DNA of 64,000 nt from Frateuria_A sp051900535. Lineage in GTDB: Bacteria > Pseudomonadota > Gammaproteobacteria > Xanthomonadales > Rhodanobacteraceae. Position numbers and translations under genes: made by a program. The notes under the pieces are model-generated. The model worked only from the letters and a program-made list of their open reading frames with translations. It did not search any database and was not told the DNA's origin. The stretch spans positions 310,001 to 374,000 of the forward strand of contig NZ_JBHZGI010000004.1 in the NCBI RefSeq assembly GCF_051900535.1, read 5' to 3'. Below are positions 18,141-25,922 of this stretch, one piece after another; position 1 is the first letter of the stretch; the number at the start of each line of letters is the position of its first letter.

Positions 18141-20855
18141 TCAGAACTTGAAGCGCAGGTTGAGGTAGTACTGCCGGCCGTTGACGTAGAACGCGTACGG
18201 CTGCTTCCCGTAGGCGGCGTTCTGCGTGTAGTACTTGAGCTTGGGGTTGTTGAGGTTCATCGCATCCAGCGAAAGCGACATCCAGTCGGTCAGCTGCACG
18301 CCGAACGACGCGGCGAGGTTGCCGATGCCCTGCTGGTAGAACGTGTCGGTGCGGCTCACGCCGGCATAGAACTCCGAGCGGTAGGTGTAGCTGACGCGCG
18401 CGTTGAAGCGCTGGTTCTCGAAGTAGCCCGAAACGTTGTAGGTGTTCCTCGAGGTGCCCTGCAGCGGCACGTCGCCGGTGGCGTGGGCGTCGGCGTAGGT
18501 GTAGTTGGCCTGCACGCCGAAGTTGTCGCCGATCGGCTGGATGTAGTTGAGCTCGACGCCGCGCACCTTGCCGTCGACGTTGTGCGGCACGCTGATCAGG
18601 TAGTCGGCGAAGACGTCCTGGCCCGCCGCGTTGCTGGCCTGCATGTCCTTGAAGGTGCGCACCTCGTTGCCGAAGTTGACGTAATCCTTCAGGTTCATCG
18701 CGTACACGCCGGCCGAGACCAGGCCGCGCGGCGAGAAGTACCACTCCAGCGCGGCGTCGAAGTTGCTCGACACCAGCGGCTTGAGCTTCGGGTTGCCGCC
18801 GCTGCCGGTGTGGGTCAGGTCGTCGGCGGAGACGTAGCCGGCCAGGGCGGAGTAGTCCGGCCGGGTCATCGTCTGCGAGGCGGCGAAACGCAGCAGCACG
18901 TCATCGGTGAGGGCGAACTTCAGGTTCGCGCTGGGCAGGAACTTGTCGTAGCTGGTCTGGTAGGTGTTCCAGTAGTAGTCGCCGAAGGCCGAGCCGGTGA
19001 TCGGGCCGGTCACGGTGGTGGCTTCGGCATCGGGCGCGGTACTGGTGTAGCCGATGTTTTCCTTGGTCTTGACGTAGCGCACGCCGACGTTGCCGCTGGC
19101 GATGCCGGACTGGAAGTTCAGCTGCAGGTACGCGGCCGAGTCCTTCTCCTCGACCTTGTAGACGTCGTTGAAATAGAAGCGCGAGACCGGATCGCGGTTG
19201 GCGAAGGCGTCGTCGATCGCCGCCAGCTGGCCCGGCGTCCAGTACCAGATCGGGCCGGGGAAGCTGCCACCGAGCGAGCTGCCGAAGTCACCCGGGTAGT
19301 GCTGCACGCCGGTCGGGTACGCCGCCGGATCGGTCCAGTTGGTGGCGAAGTTCGGGCCCTGCGCGATCTCGCTCGGGTTCTGCCGGGTGTGCTTGGCGTA
19401 GCGCGCGCCGAACTGCAGCGAGCTGATGGCGCCGTCGTCGAACGCCAGTTCGCCGTCGAACTGCGCCCAGTCCTCCTTGTCCTTCACCTTGATGCCCTGG
19501 CCGCCGAAGATCCAGCCCATGTCGGGACGGATGCCCGAGGTCGAGCTGTTGTCGCCGCCGAGGGTCCAGTTGATCGGCTTGTCAAGCCCGCGCATGTCCC
19601 AGCTGGCGCCTGCGCCGACCGCGGTTCCCAGTTCCATCACGTCCTGGGTCGGGCTGGAGCCGGTGCCGCGGGTGGTGCCGACCTGGCCCTTGAGCGTGAG
19701 GTGGTCGGTGACGCGCCAGTCGGCATCCAGGGTCAGGTACTTCGATTCGGACTGCGCGCCCGGGCGCGAGATCTGGTCGTACACGCCGTACGCGCCGGTG
19801 CCGCCGCTGATCGAGCCGCTGGTGACCACGTTGTTGTCGATCGAACCCGGGGTCAGCACGCCACCGTTGGCCAACGCACTGCTGGCCCACATCATGTAGT
19901 TGCGGTTGAAGTTGTCGGCCTTGAGCTTGGAATAGAAGCCGTTGAGGTCGAGCGTAACGTTGTCGGTCGGCTTGAACTCGATGTCGATCACGCCACCCTT
20001 GCGCTCGCGCTGCTGGGTGAACAACACGGCGCCGATTTCGTTGGGGTAATAGACGGTGTTGCCGCCGATGGTGGTGGGCAGGTAGCCGCCGACCACTTCC
20101 TGGCCGTTGCGCTGCAGGCTGCGCTTCTCGTAGAAGGCCTGCACCATCACGCCGGCGGTGCCGCCGTCGTTCTTCCAGTTGAACAGGCCACTGAACTGCG
20201 GCTTGGTATCGCCCGGCAGGTCCGAATACACGCCGCCGATCGACGCTTCGGCCGTCATCGGCTTGGCGAACTCCAGCGGCTTGCGCGTGATGATGTCGAC
20301 CGAACCGGCGCTGCCGCCCTCGACCAGGTGCGCCTCGGAACTCTTGTAGACCACCACCTGGTTGACGATTTCCGACGGCAGCAGGCTGTAGCTGACGCTG
20401 CGGCCGACGGTCTGCACCTGGCTCAGCACGAACCAGTCGCCGGTGCCGATGGAATGGCCGTTGACCAGGGTCTGGGTGAGGCTGGGCGCGGTGCCGCGCA
20501 GGCTCACGCGGTCGCTCTCGTCGAAGCCGCCTTCGCTGGCGCTGGAGGAGCTGATGTTCACGCCGGGCAGGCGCTGCAGCGTGTCGGCGACGTTCTTGGC
20601 CGGCAGCTTGCCAATGTCTTCGGCGGTCACCACTTCGACGTGCGAGTCGAAGGCCTTCTTGGTTTCCAGCGACTCGGTTTCGGCATTGCGGATGCCGGTG
20701 ACGGTGACGGTGCCCAGCTGCTTGACCTTGTCGCGGTCGGTGCGCTGGGTACTGGCGTTGTCGCCCGTGGGCGTGGCGTCCTGGGCGTGCAGCGCGCCGG
20801 CCAGGCAAAGGCTGGCGACGATGCTTGCGGCTAACAGCGTCTTGCGGTGTGACAT
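18141..20855 (-). CDS. TonB-dependent receptor of the GlcNAc/chitin utilisation cluster
   Basis: Outer-membrane ligand-gated channel, 904 residues, of the Caulobacter/Xanthomonas TonB receptor type. ATG 20855 follows GGAGGGGAG. A signal peptide ends at GALHAQD. The plug follows from about 55 to 175 (VVTAEDIGKLPAKNVADTLQ, RLPGVNISSS, RVSLRGTAPSLTQTLVNGH) and the remainder is barrel, ending in LNLRFKF with a terminal Phe. Its position between a GlcNAc-type kinase gene and a GH20 hexosaminidase gene makes chito-oligosaccharides or GlcNAc the likely ligand, as for the receptors linked to nag genes in xanthomonads. This is inferred from context. Only 94 nt separate it from the kinase gene, so both probably start from the operator-controlled promoter near 22040. 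Confidence 0.92.
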   Translation of the reverse strand: MSHRKTLLAASIVASLCLAGALHAQDATPTGDNASTQRTDRDKVKQLGTVTVTGIRNAETESLETKKAFDSHVEVVTAEDIGKLPAKNVADTLQRLPGVNISSSSASEGGFDESDRVSLRGTAPSLTQTLVNGHSIGTGDWFVLSQVQTVGRSVSYSLLPSEIVNQVVVYKSSEAHLVEGGSAGSVDIITRKPLEFAKPMTAEASIGGVYSDLPGDTKPQFSGLFNWKNDGGTAGVMVQAFYEKRSLQRNGQEVVGGYLPTTIGGNTVYYPNEIGAVLFTQQRERKGGVIDIEFKPTDNVTLDLNGFYSKLKADNFNRNYMMWASSALANGGVLTPGSIDNNVVTSGSISGGTGAYGVYDQISRPGAQSESKYLTLDADWRVTDHLTLKGQVGTTRGTGSSPTQDVMELGTAVGAGASWDMRGLDKPINWTLGGDNSSTSGIRPDMGWIFGGQGIKVKDKEDWAQFDGELAFDDGAISSLQFGARYAKHTRQNPSEIAQGPNFATNWTDPAAYPTGVQHYPGDFGSSLGGSFPGPIWYWTPGQLAAIDDAFANRDPVSRFYFNDVYKVEEKDSAAYLQLNFQSGIASGNVGVRYVKTKENIGYTSTAPDAEATTVTGPITGSAFGDYYWNTYQTSYDKFLPSANLKFALTDDVLLRFAASQTMTRPDYSALAGYVSADDLTHTGSGGNPKLKPLVSSNFDAALEWYFSPRGLVSAGVYAMNLKDYVNFGNEVRTFKDMQASNAAGQDVFADYLISVPHNVDGKVRGVELNYIQPIGDNFGVQANYTYADAHATGDVPLQGTSRNTYNVSGYFENQRFNARVSYTYRSEFYAGVSRTDTFYQQGIGNLAASFGVQLTDWMSLSLDAMNLNNPKLKYYTQNAAYGKQPYAFYVNGRQYYLNLRFKF

Positions 20856-20949
20856 GGTGCTCCCCTCCAGTCGGATCAGCAGCACGCGCGTCGCGGTGAT
20901 GCTGGTTGGTTGCAAGGGCTTGCGCCCGTTTGTTATGCGGTCTCGAAGC

Positions 20950-21984
20950 TCACCCGGGCTCGACGTGGCCGGCCAGTGCCAGGCCAGCCGCGCCGATCAC
21001 GCCGTGCTGGCCGTGCTCCATCAGTCGCACGGGAACCTGCTGCAGGTACGGGCGCATCACGCCCTTGTTGAAGAAGCGCTCGCGGAAGCGGCTGGCGAGC
21101 AGCAACTGGCGGATCTGCGGCAGGATCCCGCCGGCGAGGAACACTCCGCCGCGCGCGCCATAGAGCAGCACCAGGTCGCCGACGAAGCTGCCGAGCAGGC
21201 CGCAGAACACCTCCATCGCCTCGACCGCCGCCGCGTCACTTTGCATCAGTGCCGCGTGGGTGATCGCGCTGGGCTCGGAAAGCCCGGCGGGCGTGCCGCG
21301 CAGCGTGCTGATCGCGCGGTAGAGGGTGCGCAGGCCCGGGCCGGACAGCGCGTGCTCGAAGGCGACATGCGGCCGCTCGCGCGCAAGCAGGCGCAGGATC
21401 TCGATCTCGCGCTCGTTGCCGGGCGCCAGCGCGATCTGCCCCGCCTCGGTGGCGAGCACGGTCGCGTGCGGCTGGCCCGGCAGCAGCACCGCCGAACCCA
21501 GCCCGGTGCCCGGCCCCATCACCAGCACCGGCCCGCGCTGCGGCGGCGCGCTGGTCTGGATCACCGGCAGCGTGTCGGCGTCGGTCAGGAACTGGGTCGC
21601 CCAGGCGACTGCCTCGAAATCATTGATCACCGCCAGATGGTCCAGCGCCAGGGTTTCGCGGATGTCGCGGATCGACACCGGCCAGGCGAGGTTGTCGTTG
21701 ACGATGGCGTCGTCCAGCACGTAACCGGCGCTGGCCACTACGCACTGGTCGATCGGCGCAGGGGCGTCCAGGTAGGTGACGAAGTGCTGCAGCACCGCGG
21801 TGAGGCTCGGCCATTCGGCGCAGGCATAGCGCTGGTAGCGCAGCACGGTGACCGGGCTGGCGCCGTTGGGCTTGCGACTGAGCAGGCCCACGCGCGCGTG
21901 CGTGCCGCCGACGTCGGCGGCGAGCAGCAGGCATTCCTGCGGCACGCGCTGCGGTGCAGTCCTCGAGTTGGCGACCTCGGCCAC
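20950..21984 (-). CDS. Glucokinase-family (Glk) sugar kinase, probable GlcNAc kinase
   Basis: ATP-dependent hexose kinase of the bacterial glucokinase family. GTG at 21984 is preferred: it is preceded by a perfect GGGAGGAG, starts 17 residues before the phosphate-loop motif LAADVGGTHARVGLL, and gives a family-sized 344 residues. Longer in-frame ATGs at 22050 and 22080 have no ribosome site, and the first overlaps the operator. The protein shows VINDFEAVAWA near 130 (catalytic Asp), GPGTGLGSA near 160 (nucleotide binding) and GGVFLAGGI near the end. In nag clusters lacking a PTS a kinase must make GlcNAc-6-phosphate for nagA, so GlcNAc is the likely substrate (NagK role), although glucose cannot be excluded. 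Confidence 0.87.
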   Translation of the reverse strand: MAEVANSRTAPQRVPQECLLLAADVGGTHARVGLLSRKPNGASPVTVLRYQRYACAEWPSLTAVLQHFVTYLDAPAPIDQCVVASAGYVLDDAIVNDNLAWPVSIRDIRETLALDHLAVINDFEAVAWATQFLTDADTLPVIQTSAPPQRGPVLVMGPGTGLGSAVLLPGQPHATVLATEAGQIALAPGNEREIEILRLLARERPHVAFEHALSGPGLRTLYRAISTLRGTPAGLSEPSAITHAALMQSDAAAVEAMEVFCGLLGSFVGDLVLLYGARGGVFLAGGILPQIRQLLLASRFRERFFNKGVMRPYLQQVPVRLMEHGQHGVIGAAGLALAGHVEPG

Positions 21985-22035
21985 GACTCCTCCCTTTGCA
22001 CTTGGCCCGGCGTCGCTGGACGTCGGCGGGGGCGG

Positions 22036-22064
22036 AGTCTGGACAGCCATGACAACGTTGTCAA
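22036..22064 (-). promoter_or_regulatory. Promoter and LacI-type operator of the kinase/receptor arm
   Basis: On the minus strand TTGACA (22059-22064), a 17-nt spacer and CAGACT (22036-22041) form a sigma70-like promoter with a weak -10. Transcription would start about 45 nt before the GTG. A perfect palindrome TGACAACGTTGTCA (22050-22063), with the central CG typical of LacI-family operators, covers the -35, so binding by the nearby NagR would block transcription. Confidence 0.65.
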
Positions 22065-22291
22065 CGCGTTTCGGCGGCATTTTCGGAAAGCCGGTTTACG
22101 CGCCGCAGCATGGATCGCCAAACTCATTGCCGCGGCATATGAAAAACGCGCCATGGGGCCGCTATATCGCTCACTTCGGACGCTTTTCTCCGGCCCGGAC
22201 CGCGATGCCGCACTGCGTCAGGGACAGGGCGAACCGGCCATTGGTCGGGGTCACGAATGGATGCTCTGGAAAGGCGTGTGACAGACATAAA

Positions 22292-22320
22292 TTGACAACG
22301 ATGGCCAGCGAGGCCATAAA
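22292..22320 (+). promoter_or_regulatory. Promoter with operator-like sequence upstream of nagP
   Basis: TTGACA (22292-22297), a 17-nt spacer and CATAAA (22315-22320) make a good sigma70 promoter about 67 nt before the nagP ATG. The -35 begins TTGACAACGATGGCCA, which shares TTGACAACG and a TG-C pattern with the palindrome at 22050-22063 and is probably the second NagR site. Confidence 0.65.
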
Positions 22321-22386
22321 GCCGGCCGGGGGAGCGCCCGCTGACGGCGCTCGCATCGCCATGCGTTTGCCTGACGGGAGCCGTCC

Positions 22387-23688
22387 ATGTCGTCCACCAC
22401 GCTTGCGACCGATCAACCCACGCCTTCGACGCTGGGGCCGATGCTGGTGATCGGGCTCTTGTTCTTCATCTTCGGCTTCGTGACCTGGCTCAATGGGCCG
22501 TTGATCGCCTTCGTCAAGCTGGCCTTCCAGGTGGAGGACGTCTACGCGTTCCTGGTGCCGTTCGCCTTCTACATTTCCTACTTCGTGTTCTCGCTGCCGG
22601 CGTCGATGGTGCTGCGGCGCACCGGCATGAAGAAGGGCATGGCGCTCGGGCTCTTCGTGATGGCGATCGGCGCGATGGCGTTCGGCCAGTTCGCCACCAT
22701 GCGCATCTTCGCCGGCGCGCTGGTGGGCCTGTTCGTCATCGGCGCGGGCCTGTCGTTGCTGCAGACGGCATCCAATCCCTACATCAGCATCCTGGGGCCG
22801 ATCGAGAGCGCGGCGCAGCGCATCGCGGTGATGGGGATCTGCAACAAGGTCGCCGGCATCCTGGCGCCGATCCTGATCGGCTCGCTGGTGCTGGCGGGCA
22901 TCGGCGACATCGACATACAGGTCCACGCGGCAGCCACGCCGCAGGCGCGCGAAGCGCTGCTGGATGCATTTGCCGCGAAGATCCATGCACCCTACCTGGG
23001 CATGGCCGCGCTGCTGGCGCTGCTGGCGATCTGGATCGTGCGCTCGTCGCTGCCGGAGATCCGCCCGGCCAGGGCCAACCGCGAGCAAACGGAGGATGCC
23101 GGCAGCAGCATCCTGGCCTTCCCGCACCTGTGGCTGGGCGTGCTGTGCCTGTTCGTGTACGTGGGCGTGGAGGTTATGGCAGGCGACGCGATCGGCACGT
23201 ACGGCGCCGGCTTCCACCTGCCGCTGGACCAGACCAAGTTCTTCACGGCCTTTACTCTGGGTGGGATGCTGCTCGGCTACGTGGCAGGACTGGTGCTGAT
23301 CCCGCGCGTGATCTCGCAGCAGCGCTATCTCGCCGTATCGGCCGTGCTTGGCGTGCTGTTCAGCGTGTGCGCCTATCTCAGCAGCGGCTATGTCTCGGTG
23401 GGTTTCGTGGCGGCGCTGGGGTTCGCCAACGCGATGATGTGGCCGGCGATCTTCCCGCTCGCGATCAATCGCCTGGGTCGCCACACCGAAGCGGGTTCGG
23501 CGCTGCTGATCATGGGCATCGCCGGTGGCGCCGTGGTGCCGCAACTCTTCGCGCACCTTAAGACCCATTACGACTTCCAGCTGGTGTTCGCCGCGCTGAT
23601 GGTGCCCTGCTATCTCTACATCCTGTTCTACGGCCTGCGCGGCCATCGCGTGGGGCTGCGTGACGGCGATGGCGCGCGTCCGCAGTGA
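22387..23688 (+). CDS. nagP: N-acetylglucosamine MFS transporter, FucP/NagP family
   Basis: Inner-membrane proton-coupled sugar permease that imports GlcNAc without phosphorylation. The 433-residue protein has about twelve hydrophobic helices and the FucP/GluP family features FFIFGFVTWLNGPLIAFVKL in helix 1, SLLQTASNPYISILGP near 130-145, and VGVEVMAGDAIGTYG near 255. The MFS-type loop between helices 2 and 3 carries MVLRRTGMKKGMALGL. The ATG is 67 nt downstream of the promoter with an operator-like sequence. nagR follows after a short gap with a perfect palindrome, so nagP-nagR-nagB-II-nagA form the plus arm of the divergon. Confidence 0.9.
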   Translation: MSSTTLATDQPTPSTLGPMLVIGLLFFIFGFVTWLNGPLIAFVKLAFQVEDVYAFLVPFAFYISYFVFSLPASMVLRRTGMKKGMALGLFVMAIGAMAFGQFATMRIFAGALVGLFVIGAGLSLLQTASNPYISILGPIESAAQRIAVMGICNKVAGILAPILIGSLVLAGIGDIDIQVHAAATPQAREALLDAFAAKIHAPYLGMAALLALLAIWIVRSSLPEIRPARANREQTEDAGSSILAFPHLWLGVLCLFVYVGVEVMAGDAIGTYGAGFHLPLDQTKFFTAFTLGGMLLGYVAGLVLIPRVISQQRYLAVSAVLGVLFSVCAYLSSGYVSVGFVAALGFANAMMWPAIFPLAINRLGRHTEAGSALLIMGIAGGAVVPQLFAHLKTHYDFQLVFAALMVPCYLYILFYGLRGHRVGLRDGDGARPQ

Positions 23689-23691
23689 AGG

Positions 23692-23715
23692 CACCGCCAC
23701 GCCGGCGTGGCGGTG
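23692..23715. repeat. Perfect 24-bp palindrome between nagP and nagR
   Basis: The 12-nt CACCGCCACGCC is followed without spacer by its exact inverted copy. It starts 4 nt after the nagP stop codon and ends 38 nt before the nagR start. In RNA it would form a stem of about ten GC-rich pairs, and as DNA it is a symmetric site. Confidence 0.7.
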
Positions 23716-23753
23716 GGCTAGGATGGCGCGCCAGCCCTGCGGAGAACCCGTCG

Positions 23754-24785
23754 TTGCGTCACGCCACCATCAAGGACGTCGCCAAGCGCGCCGGCGTGTC
23801 GCTGAAGACCGTATCGCGGGTGATCAATCGCGAAGCCTCGGTACGCGAGGACACGCGCGAGAAGGTCGAGCGGGCGATCGAGGCGCTGGGCTACCGGCCG
23901 AACCTCTCCGCGCGCAGCCTGCGCGCGGCGCATTCCTATGCGATCGGGCTGGTCTACGACAACCCGAACGCGCACTACGTCATCAGCATGCAGAACGGCG
24001 TGCTGTCGGCCTGCCGCGAGCGCGGCTTCGGCCTGCAGATCCATCCCTGCGATTCGACCTCGCCGCAACTGGCCGACGAGCTGTGCGCACTGGTGCGCCG
24101 CTCCCGCCTGGCCGGCCTGGTGCTGGCGCCGCCGATGTCCGAGCAGCCGCAGCTGATCGCCACGCTGAAGGCGCACGACATCGCCTTCGTGCGCATCCTG
24201 GCGGCGCGCACCGATCCGGCCGACGGTTCGCCCTGCGTGTGGGTGGACGACCGCGACGCGGCCTATGCGATCACCGAGCACCTGATCCAGCTTGGCCACA
24301 CGCGGATCGGATTCCTGTGGGGCGAGCCGCATCATCGTTCCAGCCCGGAGCGTTACCAGGGCTATGCCGACGCGCTGAAGGACTACGGCATCGCGCTCAA
24401 CAAGAAACTGATCCTGCCTGGGCGCTACGCGTTCGACGACGGCTTCCGCGGGGCGCGCAAGCTGCTGGCGCTGAAGGAGCCGCCGACCGCGATCTTCGGC
24501 AGCAACGACGAGATTGCTGCCGGCGTGCTGGCGGCGGCGCGGTCGGCCGGGCTGGACGTGCCGTGGGATCTGTCGATCGCCGGCTTCGAGGACAACCCGT
24601 TTTCCAAGCAGGCCTGGCCGGCGCTGACCACCGCGCGGCAGTCGACCGCCGAAATCGGGCGGCATGCGGCGTTGCGCTTGATGGCCGAACTGCAGCAGGG
24701 CGAATCGGCGCCGGATACGGAAAACGAAGGCTTCGTGCCCGAGCTGGTCGTGCGCGGGTCGACGGCGCCGCCGCGGAAAGGTTGA
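23754..24785 (+). CDS. nagR: LacI-family repressor of GlcNAc genes, NagR
   Basis: DNA-binding repressor, probably responding to GlcNAc or its phosphate. The N-terminal helix-turn-helix reads ATIKDVAKRAGVSLKTVSRV, with the hinge region near SARSLRAAHSYAIGL, then a periplasmic-binding-protein-like ligand domain to residue 343 (SNDEIAAGVL, PWDLSIAGFEDNP). The TTG at 23754 is chosen because GGAG lies nine nt upstream and the HTH begins three codons later, as in the family. A GTG at 23685 overlapping the nagP stop would add 23 residues of Gly/Arg-rich sequence. The context and the LacI-like operators in front of both arms support a NagR role. Confidence 0.87.
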   Translation: MRHATIKDVAKRAGVSLKTVSRVINREASVREDTREKVERAIEALGYRPNLSARSLRAAHSYAIGLVYDNPNAHYVISMQNGVLSACRERGFGLQIHPCDSTSPQLADELCALVRRSRLAGLVLAPPMSEQPQLIATLKAHDIAFVRILAARTDPADGSPCVWVDDRDAAYAITEHLIQLGHTRIGFLWGEPHHRSSPERYQGYADALKDYGIALNKKLILPGRYAFDDGFRGARKLLALKEPPTAIFGSNDEIAAGVLAAARSAGLDVPWDLSIAGFEDNPFSKQAWPALTTARQSTAEIGRHAALRLMAELQQGESAPDTENEGFVPELVVRGSTAPPRKG

Positions 24786-24834
24786 AGCCGCCCGTTCCGG
24801 GCAGGCATACCGCCCCTCACATCTGCACCTTCGC

Positions 24835-24859
24835 TTCCCTCTCCCGGCGGGAAAGGGAA
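24835..24859. repeat. Dispersed palindromic repeat, family A, copy 4 (degenerate)
   Basis: TTCCCTCTCCC, GGC, GGGAAAGGGAA: 11-nt arms with one mismatch, in the 102-nt gap between nagR and nagB-II. The copy is more diverged than those at 2696 and 44077. Confidence 0.5.
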
Positions 24860-24887
24860 CGCACATCCGTCCGTCCCCGGAAATTCC

Positions 24888-25922
24888 ATGAAATCACCCC
24901 GTGACACCCTGATGTACCAGGAGGCGCAGTCGGCCGCCGAAGTGATCGCGCACCAGCTCGCGGCCAATGCCGGGCTGCTGGCCGAGCTCGGCGAGCGGCT
25001 GCGCGCGCAGCCGCCTCGCTGCATCGTCACCTGCGCGCGCGGCAGCTCCGACCACGCCGCCGCCTACACGAAGTACGTGTTCGAGACGCGCCTCGGCGTG
25101 GTCACGGCGTCGGCCTCGCCGGCGGTGAGTTCGATCTACGACGCGCCGCTGCAACTGGACGGCGCGCTGTTCCTGGCGATCTCCCAATCGGGCAAGAGCC
25201 CGGACCTGCTGCTCAGCGCGCAAGCGGCCAGGGCGGCCGGCGCGCAAGTGGTGGCGCTGGTCAACGACACCGACTCCCGGCTCGCGCTGTTGGCCGACAC
25301 GGTGGTGCCCTTGCACGCCGGTCCCGAGCGTAGCGTCGCGGCCACCAAGAGCTACCTGGGCACACTCTCGGCAGTGCTGCAGCTGACCGCCTGCTGGAGC
25401 GGCGACGAGGCGCTGCACGGTGCGCTCGACCGGCTGCCCGGCGACCTGCGCCAGGGTTGGGAGGCGGACTGGGGCGCGCTCGGCGAGGGCCTGCTCGAGG
25501 TACACAACCTGTTCGTGGTCGGCCGCGGCTACGGCTTCGGCGCCGCGCTCGAAGCCGCATTGAAGTTCAAGGAGACCTGCGGCCTGCACGCCGAGGCCTT
25601 CAGCGCGGCGGAGGTGAAGCACGGGCCGATGGCGCTGGTCGGCGCCGGCTTCCCCATGCTGGTGTTCGCGCAGGAAGACGGCTCGCTGGAGGGCACCCTC
25701 GCCGTCGCCGCCGAGTTCCGCGCGCGGGGCGCGCGGGTCTGGGTGGCCGCGCCCGGCGCGAGCGGCCCCGACGCATTGGCACTGCCGGCCGGCGTGCCGG
25801 CAATCACCACGCCGCTGCTCGCCGTGCAGAGTTTCTACCGCGCAGCCAGCGCGCTTTCACTGGCGCGCGGCTACGATCCGGATGTTCCGCCGCACCTGCG
25901 CAAAGTCACGGAGACGTTGTGA
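24888..25922 (+). CDS. nagB-II: Glucosamine-6-phosphate deaminase, SIS-type (NagB-II)
   Basis: Converts glucosamine-6-phosphate to fructose-6-phosphate and ammonia, the last step of GlcNAc catabolism. The 344-residue protein has two SIS sugar-isomerase domains, like the isomerase half of GlmS and unlike the classical NagB. The first has CARGSSDHAAAYTKY near 49 and FLAISQSGKSPDLL near 97. The second starts near 205 with VVGRGYGFGAALEAALK, then EAFSAAEVKHGPMALV. It ends in a PPHLRKVTETL tail like GlmS. The stop codon overlaps the nagA ATG (TGATG), showing translational coupling. NagB-II is the form typical of Shewanella and Xanthomonas GlcNAc loci. Confidence 0.92.
   Translation: MKSPRDTLMYQEAQSAAEVIAHQLAANAGLLAELGERLRAQPPRCIVTCARGSSDHAAAYTKYVFETRLGVVTASASPAVSSIYDAPLQLDGALFLAISQSGKSPDLLLSAQAARAAGAQVVALVNDTDSRLALLADTVVPLHAGPERSVAATKSYLGTLSAVLQLTACWSGDEALHGALDRLPGDLRQGWEADWGALGEGLLEVHNLFVVGRGYGFGAALEAALKFKETCGLHAEAFSAAEVKHGPMALVGAGFPMLVFAQEDGSLEGTLAVAAEFRARGARVWVAAPGASGPDALALPAGVPAITTPLLAVQSFYRAASALSLARGYDPDVPPHLRKVTETL

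Larger units (their letters stand above)
21985..22386. promoter_or_regulatory. Divergent control region of the GlcNAc utilisation genes
   Basis: A 402-nt region between the kinase gene (minus) and nagP (plus). It holds a 14-nt palindromic operator at 22050-22063 on the kinase side and a related half-degenerate site at 22292-22307 on the nagP side. Each overlaps a TTGACA -35 element pointing at its gene. No ORF in the middle 230 nt resembles a gene. Confidence 0.7.

Noticed and set aside
22278..22298. Possible CRP/Clp site TGTGA upstream of nagP
   Set aside because: Only the left half-site is present; the right half does not resemble TCACA.
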